This document shows positions 1 through 7,969 of a stretch of 64,000 nt of DNA, one piece after another (position 1 is the stretch's first letter; every line of letters begins with the position of its first letter). The notes under the pieces are model-generated. The model was not told where the DNA came from. It saw only the letters and a list, made by a program, of their open reading frames with translations, and did no database searches. A program made the translations under genes and the position numbers. Origin of the DNA: Falsiroseomonas sp050563535 (lineage in GTDB: Bacteria; Pseudomonadota; Alphaproteobacteria; Acetobacterales; Acetobacteraceae); contig NZ_JBNXUO010000007.1 in NCBI RefSeq assembly GCF_050563535.1, positions 124,001 through 188,000 of the forward strand, in the 5' to 3' direction.

Positions 1-532
1 AGGCGCGGTCCGGGTCGCCGCCGTCGTGGTGGACCACCACCTTGCCCCGATATGCGGCCAGCTCCTCGGCGAAGGCCGTATGGGCGGGGCTGCGGGTGAG
101 GTACCACAGCTTCCAGGGCGGCCCGCCGCCGCCTTCCAGTTCCCGGATCATCGACATGATGGGGGTGATGCCGATGCCGCCCGCGATGAACACGCGGGAG
201 ACCGGGCGGCCCTTCAGCGGGAAGTCGTTCCGCGGCGCCGTGCAGGGCAGCAGGTCCCCCTCGCGCAGCCCGTCGCAGAGCGCGACGGAGCCGCCCTGTC
301 CGCCTTCCTCGCGCTTCACCGCGATGGCGCAGGCGGACAGGTCCGCCGGGTCGGAGCAGAGCGAGTAGCGCCGCACCAGCCCGTTCGGGGTGCGGACCTT
401 CACATGCGCGCCGGCCGTGAAGGGCGGCAGCGCCGCGCCGTCGGGGTGGACGAGGTCGAAGCGGTGGATGTCGAGCGCGATGCGCCGCGCGGCGGCGACG
501 CGCAGCGGGTGGAAGTCCTCGGCGTCCGGCAC
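1..532 (-). CDS. Phthalate-dioxygenase-reductase-type ferredoxin reductase, partial
   Basis: The minus strand encodes the N-terminal half of a flavoprotein reductase that passes electrons from NAD(P)H to a Rieske oxygenase. The FMN-binding motif RRYSLCSDP and the nucleotide-binding motif GGIGITPIMSM are both visible. The C-terminal part, where this family carries a plant-type [2Fe-2S] domain, lies beyond the left edge. The chosen start is GTG at 532, preceded by an AGGGG ribosome-binding sequence. An in-frame ATG at 577 would place one operator copy inside the coding sequence. The gene is divergent from the Rieske oxygenase at 664, its probable redox partner. The family call is firm; the substrate of the system is inferred. 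Confidence 0.85.
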   Translation of the reverse strand, partial: MPDAEDFHPLRVAAARRIALDIHRFDLVHPDGAALPPFTAGAHVKVRTPNGLVRRYSLCSDPADLSACAIAVKREEGGQGGSVALCDGLREGDLLPCTAPRNDFPLKGRPVSRVFIAGGIGITPIMSMIRELEGGGGPPWKLWYLTRSPAHTAFAEELAAYRGKVVVHHDGGDPDRA

Positions 533-558
533 GCGGCGTTCCCCTGGTGGCAGGCTGG

Positions 559-576
559 TACTTAGAAAGCTAAGCA
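559..576 (+). promoter_or_regulatory. Operator copy 1 in divergent oxygenase/reductase promoter
   Basis: The sequence TACTTAGAAAGCTAAGCA contains the inverted repeat CTTAG-N4-CTAAG. Its partner at 619-636, read on the other strand, is TACTTAGATGGCTAAGAT, so 14 of the first 16 bases agree. The dyad centres are exactly 60 bp apart. A dimeric repressor or activator controlling both divergent genes is inferred. The regulator is not identified and may lie left of the window. Confidence 0.7.
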
Positions 577-618
577 TCCCGGGTCAATGCCCTGGACAGC
601 CCCGGGCAGCGCCGGCAT

Positions 619-636
619 ATCTTAGCCATCTAAGTA
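619..636 (-). promoter_or_regulatory. Operator copy 2 in divergent oxygenase/reductase promoter
   Basis: This is the second CTTAG-N4-CTAAG dyad, inverted relative to copy 1 and about 27 bp upstream of the Rieske oxygenase start. It shares the consensus TACTTAGANNGCTAAG with copy 1. Its position fits control of the plus-strand promoter, while copy 1 lies nearer the minus-strand gene. Confidence 0.7.
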
Positions 637-663
637 TCGCGCCGCCACGCGGGAGGACACGCC

Positions 664-1983
664 ATGCTCACCGGTGCCGAGAACGACCTGCTGTGCCGCG
701 TCGAGGGCGAGGCGCCGATGGGCCGCTTCATGCGCCAGCACTGGCTCCCCGTCTGCCTCTCGGAGGAGGTGGAGGAGCCCGAGGGCAAGCCGGTGCGCGT
801 GGAAGTCCTGGGGGAGAAGCTGGTCGCCTGGCGCGACGCCGAGGGACGGGTCGGGCTGGTCGGCGAATTCTGCCCGCACCGCAAGGCCAGCCTGGTCTAT
901 GGCCGGAACGAGGATGGCGGGCTGCGCTGCCTCTATCACGGCTGGAAGGTGGATGCCGACGGCCAGGTGGTGGAGATGCCCTCCGAGCCGGCCGAGGCCT
1001 GCGCCGCGGCGAAGTTCCGCCACACCGCCTACCCGACCGAGGAGGCGGGCGGCTTCGTCTGGGCCTGGATGGGCGACCGCGCGGCGATGCCCGCCTTTGA
1101 GCCGCCGCCCTTCGCGCCGTCGCCGGACACGCGGGTGTCCATCGGCACCGCGCGGGTGGACTGCAACTGGGCGCAGGTGGTGGAAGGGCAGATCGACAGC
1201 GCGCATTCGTCGTCGCTGCATTCGTCGGACATGGTGCCGGCGCGCGTCGGCCGGGCGGGGGCCAATGCGAAGACCTGGACGCGCCCTTCCACCGACAAGG
1301 CGCCGCGGCTGCAGGTGCAGCTGACCTCCTACGGCTTCCGCTACGCCGCGATCCGCCGGCCGATCCAGAACGCGGCGACGCACGACTACATCCGCATCAC
1401 CACCTTCGTCGCGCCCCTGACCAGCCTGATCCCGCCCAATGCCAGCTACAACGTGGCGCAGGTGACGGTGCCGGTGAACGACACCACCTGCATGTTCCAC
1501 TTCATCGCCTGGGGCGAGGGGCCCGACGTGCCCTCCACCGCGGAATGGCGGCGCTTCCTGTCGCTGACGCCGGGGGTGGACGTGGACCCCGCGCGCGGCT
1601 GGCGGCGCCTGCGCGTGCGGGAGAACGACTACCTCCAGGACCGCAACTGGATGAAGGCCGGCAACTTCACCGGCATCAAGGGCATCCCCGCGCAGGACAT
1701 GGCGATGTGGGAGAGCATGGGTCCGGTCGCCGACCGCAGCGCCGAAAGGCTCGGCGCGTCCGATGTCGCGATCGTGCAGTGGCGCCGCCTGATGATCGAG
1801 GCGGCGCGCGCCTTCGCCGAGGGCGCCCCCGCGCTTGGCCGCACCGAGCCGCGCGTGCCGCTGCGCGACATCGCGAGCTTCGAGGGCGTGGTGCCGAAGA
1901 CGACCGACTGGCGCAGCCTCGGCACCACGGAGCTGGAGCGGGAGAGGTTCGCCGGCGCGCCGGGGATGCGGGCCGCGGAGTGA
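664..1983 (+). CDS. Rieske [2Fe-2S] aromatic-ring oxygenase, alpha subunit
   Basis: This 439-residue protein is a terminal oxygenase of the phthalate 4,5-dioxygenase/aryl O-demethylase type. The Rieske cluster ligands are C70-x-H72 and C89-x2-H92. The mononuclear iron site is visible as D178, H181 and H186 within VEGQIDSAHSSSLHSS. The C-terminal region with its QDRNW motif is also typical of phthalate-type alpha subunits. The start is ATG at 664 behind GGGAGGA. The reductase divergent from it and the decarboxylase at 2044 suggest an aromatic carboxylate substrate such as a phthalate or related acid. The exact substrate and position of attack cannot be read from sequence. No ferredoxin or beta subunit is present, as expected for a two-component class IA system. 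Confidence 0.9.
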   Translation: MLTGAENDLLCRVEGEAPMGRFMRQHWLPVCLSEEVEEPEGKPVRVEVLGEKLVAWRDAEGRVGLVGEFCPHRKASLVYGRNEDGGLRCLYHGWKVDADGQVVEMPSEPAEACAAAKFRHTAYPTEEAGGFVWAWMGDRAAMPAFEPPPFAPSPDTRVSIGTARVDCNWAQVVEGQIDSAHSSSLHSSDMVPARVGRAGANAKTWTRPSTDKAPRLQVQLTSYGFRYAAIRRPIQNAATHDYIRITTFVAPLTSLIPPNASYNVAQVTVPVNDTTCMFHFIAWGEGPDVPSTAEWRRFLSLTPGVDVDPARGWRRLRVRENDYLQDRNWMKAGNFTGIKGIPAQDMAMWESMGPVADRSAERLGASDVAIVQWRRLMIEAARAFAEGAPALGRTEPRVPLRDIASFEGVVPKTTDWRSLGTTELERERFAGAPGMRAAE

Positions 1984-2043
1984 TACCGCCTGCCGGGGGG
2001 CAGGTGTAGGCTGCGCGTGGAGAATCGAGTCCGGGAACCGCGC

Positions 2044-3036
2044 ATGTCCAGCCTGCAGCTTTCGGTGGCGATCGGGCCGTATGACCGCATGATGCCGCTC
2101 GTCCAGGGCGAGGTGCGGATCGACGCGGTGGACCCGCAGTTCATGCTGCTCGAGCCGGAGGAGATCTTCTTCCGCGCCATGCGGCACGAGGCCTTCGACA
2201 TCTGCGAGCTGTCGCTCTCCTCCTACGCGCTGCGCGTGGCGCGCGGGGACAGCCCCTATGTCGCCGTCCCCGTCTTCCCGTCCCGCGCCTTCCGCCACAC
2301 CTGCATCGTGGTGCGCGCCGACCGCGGCATCCGCACGCCGGCGGACCTGCGCGGCAAGCGCATCGGGATGCCGGAATACCAGCTCACCGCCAATGTCTGG
2401 GCGCGCGCCATCCTCGAGGAGGAATACGGCGTCCACCAGCGCGACATCACCTGGGTGCGCGGCGGCTACGAAAGCCCCGGCCGGGTGGAGAAGCTGGCCG
2501 TCACGCTGCCCGAGGGCGTGCGGGTGGAGGATGCGCCGGCGGGCGCCACCATCTCCGCCATGCTCGCCGCCGGCGAGCTGGACGGCGTGATGGGCCCGCG
2601 CGCGCCGTCCTGCTTCGAACGCGGCGACCCCGCCATCCGCTGGCTGTTCGACGACCCGACGGCGGAAGCGACGGCCTGGTTCCGCAAGACCCGCATCTTC
2701 CCCGTGATGCATGTGCTCGGCATCCGCAGGTCCCTGGCGGAGCGCCACCCCTGGCTGCCGGGCGCAGTGACGAAGGCGTTCGAGGCATCGAAGCGCCGCG
2801 CGATGGAGAAGCTGGCCGATACCTCCGCCACCAAGGTCACGCTGCCCTTCGTCGAGGAAAGCCTGTGCCGCGCGCGGCAGCTGATGGGCGAGGACTTCTT
2901 CAGCTACGGGCTGGCGCCGAACCGGCATGTCTTCGAGTATTTCCTGCGCCACCACCACGCGCAGGGCCTGTCGGGCCGCGTGCTGAGCCCCGAGGAACTG
3001 TTCCACCCGAGCACGCTGGAAAGCCACAAGGTCTAG
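2044..3036 (+). CDS. 4,5-dihydroxyphthalate decarboxylase-like protein
   Basis: This 330-residue protein resembles Pht5-type 4,5-dihydroxyphthalate decarboxylase, which has a periplasmic-binding-protein-like fold and yields protocatechuate. Family-like features are the opening that runs into GPYDRMMPLVQGEV, the ICELSLSSY segment, the R-TPADLRGKRIGMPEY stretch and a long helical C-terminus with YGLAPNR. The ATG at 2044 is chosen; an in-frame GTG at 2017 would add nine residues. It follows the oxygenase by about 60 bp on the same strand and probably shares its transcript. In the classical pathway a dihydrodiol dehydrogenase acts between oxygenase and decarboxylase; no classical one is present here. 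Members of this family in other clusters may act on other substrates. Confidence 0.75.
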   Translation: MSSLQLSVAIGPYDRMMPLVQGEVRIDAVDPQFMLLEPEEIFFRAMRHEAFDICELSLSSYALRVARGDSPYVAVPVFPSRAFRHTCIVVRADRGIRTPADLRGKRIGMPEYQLTANVWARAILEEEYGVHQRDITWVRGGYESPGRVEKLAVTLPEGVRVEDAPAGATISAMLAAGELDGVMGPRAPSCFERGDPAIRWLFDDPTAEATAWFRKTRIFPVMHVLGIRRSLAERHPWLPGAVTKAFEASKRRAMEKLADTSATKVTLPFVEESLCRARQLMGEDFFSYGLAPNRHVFEYFLRHHHAQGLSGRVLSPEELFHPSTLESHKV

Positions 3037-3102
3037 CGCACGACCCCGCCTGCCGGACGGTGCCGGGCGGACGGACAGCTAGGAAAGAAGGAAGCGGACT
3101 GG

Positions 3103-4164
3103 ATGCAACTGATCGTTCTGCCCGGCGACGGGATCGGCCCGGAGATCACGGAGGCGACCGTCGCCGTGCTGGAAGCGGCCGCGCAGGCCTTCCAGCTGCG
3201 GCTCGACCTGCAGCACGACGTGGTGGGGCTGGAGAGCCACCGGCGCCACGGCACCACCGTCCAGCCCGCGCTGCTGGACCGCGTGCGGGCGGCTGACGGC
3301 CTCATCCTCGGCCCGACCTCGACGCTGGAATACAGGCCGGGGGACCCCGGCCAGGTCGGCCCGTCGAAGTTCTTCCGCAAGGGCCTCGACCTGTTCGCGA
3401 ACATCCGTCCCGCGCGCACCTATCCGGGGATGCCCGCGCGGCTCGGCCAGTTCGATCTGGTGGTCGTGCGCGAGAACACGGAAGGCTTCTACGCCGACCG
3501 CAACATGGAACAGGGCAATGCCGAGATCCTGGTGACGCCCGACGTCGTCGTCTCGATGCGGCGCATCACGCGGCATTGCTGCCTGCGCATCGCGCGCGCG
3601 GCCTTCGAACTGGCGCAGCGGCGCCGGAAGAAGGTGACGGCGGTGCACAAGGCGAATGTGCTGAGCGTGGGCGACGGCATGTTCCTCGACTGCTGCCGCG
3701 AGGTCGCCAGGGACTTCCCCGAGGTGACGCTCGACGAGGTGATCGTCGATGCGATGATGGCGCATGTGGTGCGCAACCCGGCGCGCTTCGACGTCATCGT
3801 CACCACCAACATGTTCGGCGACATCCTGTCGGACCTGACGGCGGAGATGTCGGGCAGCCTCGGCCTCGGCGGGTCGCTGAACGCGGGGGCGGACAGCGCC
3901 ATGGCGCAGGCGGCGCACGGCTCGGCCCCCGACATCGCGGGGCAGGGCATCGCGAACCCGGTCTCGCTCATCCTCTCCACCGCGCTGCTGCTGTCCTGGC
4001 ACGGGCGGCGGAAGGGCGAGCCCCGCTTCGCCGAGGCGGGCGCGGCGATCGAGGAGGCGGTGGCGGCCGCGATCGGCGCGGGCGAGAGCACGCGCGACCT
4101 CGGCGGCGGGCTCGGCACGCGGGATGCGGGCGCGGCGGTCGCGGCGCGGCTGAAGCGGGGCTGA
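3103..4164 (+). CDS. Isocitrate/isopropylmalate dehydrogenase family protein
   Basis: This 353-residue NAD(P)-dependent beta-decarboxylating dehydrogenase has the family N-terminus LPGDGIGPEI, the substrate-binding arginine region FANIRPARTYPG, VVRENTEGFY, the catalytic lysine in TAVHKANVL, the metal-binding aspartates in VTTNMFGDILSDL, and the NAD-loop AHGSAPDIAGQGIANP. The family oxidises 2-hydroxy-3-carboxy acids such as isopropylmalate, isocitrate, tartrate or malate. The start is ATG at 3103 behind AAGGAAG. It ends the plus-strand group that begins with the Rieske oxygenase. It is probably not housekeeping leuB, because leuCD neighbours are absent and it sits in a catabolic cluster. It differs clearly from the paralogue at 9591. 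Confidence 0.85.
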   Translation: MQLIVLPGDGIGPEITEATVAVLEAAAQAFQLRLDLQHDVVGLESHRRHGTTVQPALLDRVRAADGLILGPTSTLEYRPGDPGQVGPSKFFRKGLDLFANIRPARTYPGMPARLGQFDLVVVRENTEGFYADRNMEQGNAEILVTPDVVVSMRRITRHCCLRIARAAFELAQRRRKKVTAVHKANVLSVGDGMFLDCCREVARDFPEVTLDEVIVDAMMAHVVRNPARFDVIVTTNMFGDILSDLTAEMSGSLGLGGSLNAGADSAMAQAAHGSAPDIAGQGIANPVSLILSTALLLSWHGRRKGEPRFAEAGAAIEEAVAAAIGAGESTRDLGGGLGTRDAGAAVAARLKRG

Positions 4165-4170
4165 CGCGGC

Positions 4171-4875
4171 TCAGCCCATCGCGTCGGCGAGCGCCGTCAT
4201 GCTGGGCAGCACCAGGTCGGGCTGGTGCGGCCAGCGCGCGAAGGGGCGGCGGCGGCGGTCGATGAAGGCGGCGCGCATCCCCGCCGCCTTCGCGCCGACG
4301 CAGTCGAATTCGTGGTTGGCGACGAACAGCACCTCCTCCATCGCCACGCCCATCTTCCGCGCCGCCATCTCGTAGGTGGCGCGGTGCGGCTTGAAGGCGT
4401 TGGCTTCCGCCACGCTGATCACCGCGTCGAAGGGGATGCCGTGATGCGGCTTCGCCGCCTCCAGCATGTCCGGGTCGCCGTTCGACAGCACGACGATGCG
4501 GTAGCGCGCCTGCAGGCGGGCCAGCGCCTCCGGCACCTCGGGGAAGCAGCGCAGGCGCTCGATGCAGGACACCAGCCAGCGCACCTCCTCCTCCGTGTGG
4601 TCGATCCGCGCGCGGGTCAGGACGTGGCGGACCGACAGGTGGCCGATCTCGCGGTAGGAGGTGTGGTCCCGCCCCAGCAGCGCATCGATCATCGAGTTCT
4701 CGAAATGCGTCCGCCGCCACCAGGTGACGAAGGCGTTCGGGTCGCCCGCCCAGCCCTTGGCGGCGAGGAAGCCCGCCGCGGCGTCCCGCAGGCCGCCCTG
4801 CATGTCCACCACCGTGCCGTACTGGTCGAACATGCAGACCTTGATGCGGGTCCTGAGCGTCGCGGCGTCGGTCAT
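4171..4875 (-). CDS. Haloacid dehalogenase type II-like HAD hydrolase
   Basis: This 234-residue HAD-superfamily protein is of the L-2-haloacid dehalogenase (type II) kind. The nucleophile D17 lies in MFDQYGTVVD. Motif II is VLSNGD, the lysine motif is in NAFKPHRATYE, and motif IV is VANHEFDCVGAKAAGM. The length matches the family, about 220-235 residues. The family hydrolyses 2-haloalkanoic acids through an aspartyl ester, but many members have unknown natural substrates. The gene lies 65 bp downstream of the lyase at 4941-5825 on the same strand and is probably co-transcribed with it. It is convergent with the dehydrogenase at 3103, with a 6-bp gap. Start: ATG at 4875. Confidence 0.82.
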   Translation of the reverse strand: MTDAATLRTRIKVCMFDQYGTVVDMQGGLRDAAAGFLAAKGWAGDPNAFVTWWRRTHFENSMIDALLGRDHTSYREIGHLSVRHVLTRARIDHTEEEVRWLVSCIERLRCFPEVPEALARLQARYRIVVLSNGDPDMLEAAKPHHGIPFDAVISVAEANAFKPHRATYEMAARKMGVAMEEVLFVANHEFDCVGAKAAGMRAAFIDRRRRPFARWPHQPDLVLPSMTALADAMG

Positions 4876-4940
4876 CGGTGCTGGTCCTCCTGTGCCGGGG
4901 CGCAGCTTCGCCGGGCGGGCCGGGGCTGGGAAGCCGCGCG

Positions 4941-5825
4941 TCAGGCGCCGCCCCGCCAGGCGGCTTCCTGCGCCATCAGCGCTCCGGTGCCCACCACGCC
5001 GTCGCGCAGGCTCGCGGGGGCGAGGTCGGCGGCCATCGCCCGGCTGTCTCCCGCCTCCAGCACCGTGGCGAAGCAGCGCGCCATGGCCGCGATTGCGGCG
5101 CGCTGCGCGTCGCCCGGATAGATGATGATCCGGACGCCGAGCGCGCCGAGGCGCTCGGGCGGCAGGGGCAGGCCGGTCGCGCTCATGCTCGCGTTGAACA
5201 GCAGCGGCGCGGGGTGCAGCGCGGCGGCGGCGCGGGCGATGGCCCCGGCATCCTCCAGCCCCTCCACGAAGGCGATCTCGGCCCCGGCGGCGAGATAGGC
5301 GCGCATCCGGGCGAGCGCGGCGGCCTCCCCCTCGGCCTTCAGCGCATCGGTGCGGGCGATCAGCAGCGGCCCGCCGGGCGGCAGGGCCGCGCGCGCGGCG
5401 CGCATCCGCGCCAGCATCTCCTCTGCCGCCACCACACCCACGCCGTCCAGCAGCCCGCATCGCTTCGGGAAGGGCTGGTCCTCGATGTGCAGCGCCGCGA
5501 CGCCGAGTCGCGCGAGGCGCCGCGCCGCATGGGCGACGTTCAGCGGCCCGCCATAGCCGGCATCGGCATCGGCGATCACCGGAACCCCGCCCGCGCCTTC
5601 CACGATCTCGCCGATGCGGGCCTCCATCTCCGCCAGGCCGATGATGCCGAGGTCGGGCTGCCCCGCCGCGCGCGCGATGGCCCCGCCCGAGGCGTGCAGC
5701 GCCGCCGCCCCCGCCCGCACCGCGAGCCGTGCCGACAGGCCATCCCACACGCCGGGCGCCAGCACGGGCCGGGCGGGGACGGCCATCAGGCGGAGAAGGC
5801 GGGCGGCCGGGCTGTCCTCGGGCAT
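4941..5825 (-). CDS. Isocitrate lyase/PEP mutase family protein
   Basis: This 294-residue TIM-barrel enzyme resembles 2-methylisocitrate lyase, oxaloacetate decarboxylase and PEP mutase. The Mg-binding loop reads IADADAGYGGP, followed by HIEDQPFPKRCG, which carries the gating-loop cysteine of lyases, and LIARTDAL. Lyases of this family cleave a C-C bond in 2-hydroxy di- or tricarboxylates; the KRCG motif favours lyase over mutase activity. It is divergent from the IclR regulator near 5880, with the putative operator between them. Together with the LeuCD-like dehydratase and the dehydrogenase at 9591 it could form a short hydroxy-acid degradation route. The start is ATG at 5825. The exact substrate is unknown. 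Confidence 0.8.
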   Translation of the reverse strand: MPEDSPAARLLRLMAVPARPVLAPGVWDGLSARLAVRAGAAALHASGGAIARAAGQPDLGIIGLAEMEARIGEIVEGAGGVPVIADADAGYGGPLNVAHAARRLARLGVAALHIEDQPFPKRCGLLDGVGVVAAEEMLARMRAARAALPPGGPLLIARTDALKAEGEAAALARMRAYLAAGAEIAFVEGLEDAGAIARAAAALHPAPLLFNASMSATGLPLPPERLGALGVRIIIYPGDAQRAAIAAMARCFATVLEAGDSRAMAADLAPASLRDGVVGTGALMAQEAAWRGGA

Positions 5826-5872
5826 GGCGGGTCCTCCGGGCGGGGTGGTTGGGTCTTGCGGCGGGGCGGCTA

Positions 5873-5900
5873 GTTCGATATGCCGAACGGAGTTCGGAAT
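5873..5900 (+). promoter_or_regulatory. Three-half-site operator at IclR/lyase divergent promoter
   Basis: Three 9-bp elements lie together: GTTCGATAT (5873-5881, forward), GTTCGGCAT (5880-5888, reverse strand) and GTTCGGAAT (5892-5900, forward). The consensus is GTTCGGNAT. The arrangement is one palindrome plus one direct repeat, which is known for the IclR-family regulator PcaU. Autoregulation by the adjacent IclR protein, with control of the divergent lyase/dehalogenase genes, is inferred. Confidence 0.6.
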
Positions 5901-5906
5901 AGCCCC

Positions 5907-6686
5907 GTGCCGCCCCACCCCGTCAAGTCCGCCACCCGCGCCCTGGACGTGCTCGAACTGCTGGCCGACCGGCCGCAGCCCCTCGCGCATGGGGAGATCG
6001 CGCGCGTCCTCGCGGTGCCGAAATCCAGCATGACGGAGCTGCTCGCGACGCTGGAGGCGCGCGGCTATGTTGCCGTGGAGGCCGACCGCTACCGGCTCGG
6101 CCCCGCGCTGCTGACCCTGGCGGGGACGCTGCTGCGCCGGACCGACGTGGCGCGCATCGCGCAGCCCGTCGTCGCCTCGCTCATGCTCCGCAGCGGCGAA
6201 TCCGCGGCGCTGGTGCTGCGCGACGGGGCGGAGGTGGTGGTGGTCTGCAAGGAGAATTGCGACCAGCCAATCCTCTATTCGCGCCAGCTCGGCCAGCGCG
6301 GGCCGATCAACGCCTCGGCCGGCGGCAAGGCGATCATGGCCTTCCTGCCCGCCGAGGAGAGGGAGGCCTGGCTCGGCTCCGGCGCGCTGCGGCAGGTGAC
6401 GCCGCATTCCGTCACCGATCCGGCGGCGCTGCGGGCGGAACTGGCGGCGGTTGCGGCCGGCGGCATCGCCTGGAGCCGGGAGGAGATGGTGGCGGGCATC
6501 GTGGCCATGGGGCTGCCCGTCTTCGATGCCACGGGGCGACCCTGCGCGGGGCTGTCGGTCGGCGTGCCGCTGGCGCGCTTCGATGCGCCGCGGGAAGCGA
6601 GGGTGGAGGAGGCGCTGCGCGCCGCGGCGGCGGAGATCTCCGCCGCGCTCGGCTGGTGCGGTGGGGAGAGGAGGGCGGCGGAGTGA
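5907..6686 (+). CDS. IclR-family transcriptional regulator
   Basis: About 259 residues with an N-terminal winged helix-turn-helix (ATRALDVLELL through SSMTELLATLEARGYV) and a C-terminal effector-binding domain ending in VGVPLARF. IclR proteins bind small organic acids and act as repressors or activators, usually of adjacent genes. The GTG at 5907 is preferred because the alternative ATG at 5880 lies inside the three-half-site operator; using 5880 adds nine residues. No strong ribosome-binding sequence decides between them. The gene overlaps the LeuC-like gene by 4 bp (GTGA), so it heads the plus-strand operon of dehydratase, Bug receptor and dehydrogenase. Confidence 0.88.
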   Translation: MPPHPVKSATRALDVLELLADRPQPLAHGEIARVLAVPKSSMTELLATLEARGYVAVEADRYRLGPALLTLAGTLLRRTDVARIAQPVVASLMLRSGESAALVLRDGAEVVVVCKENCDQPILYSRQLGQRGPINASAGGKAIMAFLPAEEREAWLGSGALRQVTPHSVTDPAALRAELAAVAAGGIAWSREEMVAGIVAMGLPVFDATGRPCAGLSVGVPLARFDAPREARVEEALRAAAAEISAALGWCGGERRAAE

Positions 6687-7969
6687 AGCGTGCGCAAACC
6701 ATGGCCGAGGCGATCCTGTCGCGGGTCTGCGGCCGGGCGGTCGCGGCGGGCGAGATCGTGATGCCGGAGGCCGAGCTGGTCACCGTGCATGACTGGTACA
6801 CCGTGAACGCCTTCCGCACGCTGGAGGAATTCGGCGTGACGCGGCTGCACGACCCCGCCCGCGTGCTGCTGGTGACGGACCACGAACCGCTTGCCGTCTC
6901 GCCACAGGCCTTCGCGCGCCAGCAGGCGGTGCGGGCCATCGCGCAACGCTTCGGCGTGGCGCACCGCGATGCCGGTCGCGGCGGCCTCGGCCATGTGTTC
7001 CCGGTGGAGGAGGGGATCGTGGTGCCGGGCATGTTCGTCCTGGCCTATGACCCGCATGTGACGAATTACGGCGCGGTCGGCGCGCTCGGCGTCGCGGTGC
7101 TGACGGAGGTGCCTGAGGTGCTGGCCTGCGGCTCGGTCTGGCTGCAGGTGCCGGAGACGCTGCGCGTCGAGCTCGCCGGCGCGCTGCCCTTCGGCGTCTT
7201 CGCGCGCGACGCGGCGCAGAAGCTGATCGCCAGCCACGACGCCGCCCTGTTCGAGGATGCGGTGGTGGAATACGGCGGCCCGGGCCTTGCCGCGCTGCCG
7301 ATGGATGCGCGCCACACGCTCTGCAACACCCCGGTCGAGCTCGGCGCCGTGTCGTCCCTGGTGGAGCCGGATGCGCGCTGCCTGGACTATGCCCGCGCCC
7401 GCGCGCAGCGGCCGATGCACCCGGCGCTGCCCGATGCCGGCGCGACCTATCGCGCGCGCGTCACGCTCGACCTCTCCGCCCTCGCGCCGCAGGTCGCGCT
7501 GCCGCCGACCCCCGATAACGCGGTGGACGTGACGGAGGTGGCGGGCCGGCCGATCCAGCACGCCTTCATCGGGTCCTGCGCGTCGGGGATGCTGGACGAC
7601 CTGCGCGTGGCGGCGAACCTGCTGCGCGGCCGGCAGGTGGCGCCGGGCGTACGCCTCATCGTCACGCCCGCGACGCAGCAGGTCGCGGCCGATGCGGCGG
7701 CCGAAGGGCTGGTCGAGGTCTTCCTGCGCGCCGGCGCGATGGTGACGGCGCCGGGCTGCGGCGTCTGCGCGGGTGGGCGGATCGGCGGCGTCGCGTCCGG
7801 CGAACACTCGATCGGCACCGGCACGCGCAACGAACCCGGGCGGCTCGGCGCGCATGACGCGGTGCTGCACATCGCGGGGCCGGCGACCGTGGCGGCATCC
7901 GCCGTCGCGGGCGCCATCGCCGATCCGCGCCCCCTGCTGCGGGAATCCGGCTGGAGGCATGCGGCATGA
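6683..7969 (+). CDS. LeuC-like large subunit of aconitase-family dehydratase
   Basis: This 428-residue protein is related to 3-isopropylmalate dehydratase/homoaconitase large subunits. The [4Fe-4S] ligands are visible as FIGSCASG and PGCGVCAGG. Upstream VTDHEPLAVSP, GGLGHVFPVEEGIV and DPHVTNYGAVGALG match aconitase-fold motifs. The enzyme would isomerise a hydroxy-polycarboxylate through dehydration and rehydration. The start is GTG at 6683, overlapping the IclR stop by 4 bp; ATG at 6701 is a possible alternative. It overlaps the small-subunit gene by 4 bp. The catabolic context (IclR, Bug receptor, tartrate-type dehydrogenase) argues against leucine synthesis. The substrate is unknown. Confidence 0.85.
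   Translation: MKRAQTMAEAILSRVCGRAVAAGEIVMPEAELVTVHDWYTVNAFRTLEEFGVTRLHDPARVLLVTDHEPLAVSPQAFARQQAVRAIAQRFGVAHRDAGRGGLGHVFPVEEGIVVPGMFVLAYDPHVTNYGAVGALGVAVLTEVPEVLACGSVWLQVPETLRVELAGALPFGVFARDAAQKLIASHDAALFEDAVVEYGGPGLAALPMDARHTLCNTPVELGAVSSLVEPDARCLDYARARAQRPMHPALPDAGATYRARVTLDLSALAPQVALPPTPDNAVDVTEVAGRPIQHAFIGSCASGMLDDLRVAANLLRGRQVAPGVRLIVTPATQQVAADAAAEGLVEVFLRAGAMVTAPGCGVCAGGRIGGVASGEHSIGTGTRNEPGRLGAHDAVLHIAGPATVAASAVAGAIADPRPLLRESGWRHAA

Noticed and set aside
622..3027. Long minus-strand frame opposite the oxygenase and decarboxylase
   Set aside because: It is rich in Arg, His and Ala with no domain pattern, while the plus strand holds clear enzymes.
3103..4164. Housekeeping leuB
   Set aside because: It sits in an oxygenase cluster, with no leuCD next to it; the LeuCD-like pair is next to the other paralogue at 9591.
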